Below are positions 40,945 to 41,916 of a stretch of 41,916 nt of DNA, piece by piece (the first letter of the stretch is position 1; each line of letters begins with the position of its first letter). Under the pieces are notes generated by a model, which saw only the letters and a program-made list of their open reading frames with translations, was not told where the DNA came from and searched no databases. Made by a program: the position numbers and the translations under genes. Location: NCBI GenBank assembly GCA_017938205.1, contig JAGBCA010000064.1:1-41916 (forward strand), read 5' to 3'. This DNA is from Clostridia bacterium (lineage in GTDB: Bacteria > Bacillota > Clostridia > Oscillospirales > CAG-272).

Positions 40945-41265
40945 CCGTCTTGATAGAGCTCTCGTAGGACTCAACCATCTTCGAGGGAGAATATAAGAGC
41001 AAATGAATTGTCCGAAGGATGCGAAGCAGTTATTGCGCAGAAAATTCTTTTCCGAGCAAGGAAGGCTTTGCAGCGAATACAAGCGTATTCACAAAAAGTC
41101 TGACGAAGAACGGGGAAGAATTTTCAAGCAAGAACCAATTTGGTTTGTTCTTATATTCGACGGATCTGACCGCCAATGCTACCGGCCTGCTTGGAAGCGA
41201 GGCCACCGTTGTAACCCTCTTTGAGGATTACATCAAACGAATCTGCAGCCTGTATCTTGAAAGGG
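40937..41265 (-). pseudogene. SASP pseudogene, tandem copy, interrupted and 5'-truncated
   Basis: Minus-strand reading from 41265 gives FKIQAADS...VILKEGYNGGLASKQ then AGSIGGQ, clearly alpha/beta SASP, and breaks at RRI and a stop within the insert. The missing C-terminal part, KMVESYESSIKTGG with its stop at 40937-40939, is found beyond the insert at 40937-40981. The N-terminal start (MAKNNIPEAKAAMN in the intact copy) is gone: the upstream sequence is instead the terminator of the intact copy. So this is a tandem duplicate broken by an insertion and a 5' deletion. Confidence 0.85.
40982..41163. mobile_element. Palindromic insertion (MITE-like) in the SASP pseudogene
   Basis: About 182 bases with no SASP homology split the pseudogene. 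Near the ends are inverted repeats: GAATATAAGAGCAAATGAATTG is not exact but pairs with the reverse of 41136-41158 in most positions (40989-41010). A second inverted pair, GAAAATTCTTTTCC (41040-41053) and GGGGAAGAATTTTC (41112-41125), and an apical hairpin GAATAC/GTATTC (41075-41080 with 41085-41090) give an overall hairpin fold. No protein frame and no transposase are present. A short target duplication could not be confirmed because the pseudogene lost a few bases at the site. Confidence 0.6.
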
Positions 41266-41378
41266 AAAAGCGACCGCACCTCTTGGCACGGTCGCTCTTT
41301 TCTCCCTCACGGGCACAGCAGGTGAGGGAGCTTTCAGCTCAGGAAAAGAAAATCAGAAACCCGGTTTAAATTAGCCGT
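41266..41378. repeat. Direct repeat copy B
   Basis: Second copy of the repeat at 40832-40944. It holds the terminator and trailer of the intact SASP gene, including the 9-bp hairpin CTCCCTCAC/GTGAGGGAG at 41302-41330 and the SASP stop codon at 41371-41373. Confidence 0.9.
41269..41301 (-). terminator. Terminator of the intact SASP gene (GCGACCG family)
   Basis: AGCGACCG (41269-41276) pairs with CGGTCGCT (41289-41296). On the minus strand it follows the SASP stop and the 9-bp hairpin and ends in TTTTCCC; on the plus strand it ends in CTTTTCT. Confidence 0.75.
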
Positions 41379-41565
41379 TGTTCTTGATAGAGTTCTCGTA
41401 GGACTCTACCATCTTCTTAACCATCTGACCGCCGATGCTACCGGCCTGCTTAGAGGTGAGGTCACCGTTGTAACCCTCTTTAAGGTTTACACCAACCTCG
41501 CCAGCAGCCTGCATCTTAAACTTGTTCATAGCAGCCTTTGCTTCGGGAATGTTGTTCTTAGCCAT
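41371..41565 (-). CDS. Alpha/beta-type small acid-soluble spore protein
   Basis: The 64-residue product begins MAKNNIPEAKAAMNKFKMQA and has the two conserved SASP segments: PEAKAAMNKFKMQAAGEVGV and GYNGDLTSKQAGSIGGQMVK. The Glu-Val (E-V/I) pair recognised by germination protease GPR is in AAGEVGV. These proteins coat spore DNA and protect it from UV and heat. Start ATG 41565 is set by GGAG at 41577-41580; the upstream open frame is a leader. It implies sporulation capacity. A pseudogene copy follows directly downstream. Confidence 0.95.
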   Translation of the reverse strand: MAKNNIPEAKAAMNKFKMQAAGEVGVNLKEGYNGDLTSKQAGSIGGQMVKKMVESYENSIKNNG

Positions 41566-41605
41566 AAGACTTTGATCTCCTGTTTTTTTAAAAAATCTAT
41601 ATTCA

Positions 41606-41645
41606 ATCGAGCCGAAGGTCGCCTTGATCTTGCCCGCGGCTCGAT
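41606..41645 (-). promoter_or_regulatory. Hairpin in the SASP leader
   Basis: ATCGAGCCG (41606-41614) and CGGCTCGAT (41637-41645) pair perfectly over 9 bp with a 22-base loop. It lies 40-80 bases before the SASP start codon in the transcript and could stabilise the mRNA. Confidence 0.5.
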
Positions 41646-41667
41646 CGTAACTCCTTGACTCTGTTAC

Positions 41668-41696
41668 TATTTTATCTAAAATGCGCAGGGATATGC
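41668..41696 (-). promoter_or_regulatory. Candidate forespore (SigF/SigG-type) promoter of the SASP gene
   Basis: On the minus strand GCATA (41692-41696) fits the forespore -35 pattern, and after 17 bases TAAAATA (41668-41674) is a partial match to the CATNHTA -10. Another -10-like CATTTTA at 41677-41683 has no -35 at normal spacing. Both are tentative. Confidence 0.35.
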
Positions 41697-41757
41697 TTGG
41701 AAAAATTTGTGCGTTTTCACGTTTTGAAAAAAAGATGAAAAACTTTTCGAAAAACCC

Positions 41758-41786
41758 TTGACAAATAAGAAAAAATTTGATATAAT
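41758..41786 (+). promoter_or_regulatory. rrn P: Promoter of a probable rRNA operon
   Basis: TTGACA (41758-41763) and TATAAT (41781-41786) are exact consensus with a 17-base spacer and lead into a boxA-type leader. Confidence 0.9.
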
Positions 41787-41827
41787 AGACAAGCCCGCTT
41801 CGAGAGGGAACTCTTTTTGAGGGCACT

Positions 41828-41916
41828 TGCTCTTTGAAAATTGAACAACAAAGGAAATTTTTTTAGCACATGTAAGTGCGAAAGAATCTCGTTAATGTTT
41901 TCTTGGGAAACCGAGA
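41828..41916 (+). promoter_or_regulatory. rRNA operon leader with boxA
   Basis: TGCTCTTTGAAA (41828-41839) resembles the boxA antitermination sequence (TGCTCTTTAACA in E. coli) and the TCTTTGAAAA...TGAACA leader of Firmicutes rRNA operons. The remaining bases up to the window edge look like 16S precursor leader; the mature 16S gene is not reached. The 351 bases from 41566 hold only this leader, the rrn promoter and the SASP regulatory region. Confidence 0.75.

Noticed and set aside
41019-41369. Plus-strand frame of 116 codons in the SASP pseudogene region
   Set aside because: It runs antisense to SASP sequence, across the insertion and the terminator; no ribosome binding site.

Overview
This 41.9 kb window reads as a chromosomal segment from a spore-forming, low-to-mid GC Gram-positive anaerobe, most likely an uncultured gut member of the class Clostridia. 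The basis is the gene order rpmI-rplT, dprA-topA-trmFO, plsX-rnc-(radical SAM)-smc-ftsY, yhbY-nadD/yqeK-LCP-rsfS-leuS, strong AGGAGG ribosome binding sites, TTGACA/TATAAT promoters, and an alpha/beta-type small acid-soluble spore protein (SASP) gene. The taxonomic placement is inference; no genus can be named from the sequence alone.

Region 1 (1-19.2 kb) is a dense housekeeping block, all on the plus strand with many start/stop overlaps: translation (L35, L20, RNA methyltransferase, TrmFO, RsfS, LeuRS), DNA handling (DprA, TopA, SMC), lipid synthesis (PlsX), RNA processing (RNase III, YhbY), protein targeting (FtsY), a NadD-YqeK fusion and an LCP-family protein. A bidirectional terminator follows leuS.

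Region 2 (19.2-25.8 kb) is mixed: a leaderless GH28 glycosidase (minus), tRNA-Gly(TCC) and tRNA-Arg(ACG) with a strong promoter and terminator, then a structured palindromic element that copies the 3' end of the tRNA-Arg gene in inverted orientation, a CBM9-like protein, a small membrane protein, a class V aminotransferase paired with a DUF3343 Se/S-carrier-like protein, and a lipoprotein with a collagen-like Gly-X-Y segment.

Region 3 (25.8-33.9 kb) carries an orphan GyrB/ParE-like subunit, phosphoglycerate mutase, a small conserved protein, an apparent fusion of a VTE5-like prenol kinase and a VTE6/DUF92-like prenyl-phosphate kinase, an NhaC-type antiporter and a PIG-L deacetylase.

Region 4 (33.9-41.9 kb) is the accessory part and is visibly more AT-rich from about 38 kb to 40.8 kb. 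It has a LysR regulator facing a secreted LamG-LamG-phosphoesterase protein followed by a 46-residue peptide gene; an XRE regulator facing a three-gene membrane/zinc-ribbon cluster with palindromes in the divergent promoter region; and a SASP locus with one intact gene, a tandem pseudogene interrupted by a palindromic insertion of about 180 bp, and a related remnant 7 kb away at 33.9 kb. The window ends in the promoter and boxA leader of what looks like an rRNA operon.

The strongest candidates for something not well described are the two-domain prenol/prenyl-phosphate kinase, the XRE-controlled zinc-ribbon membrane cluster, the LysR/phosphoesterase/peptide locus, and the two palindromic elements (next to tRNA-Arg and inside the SASP pseudogene).
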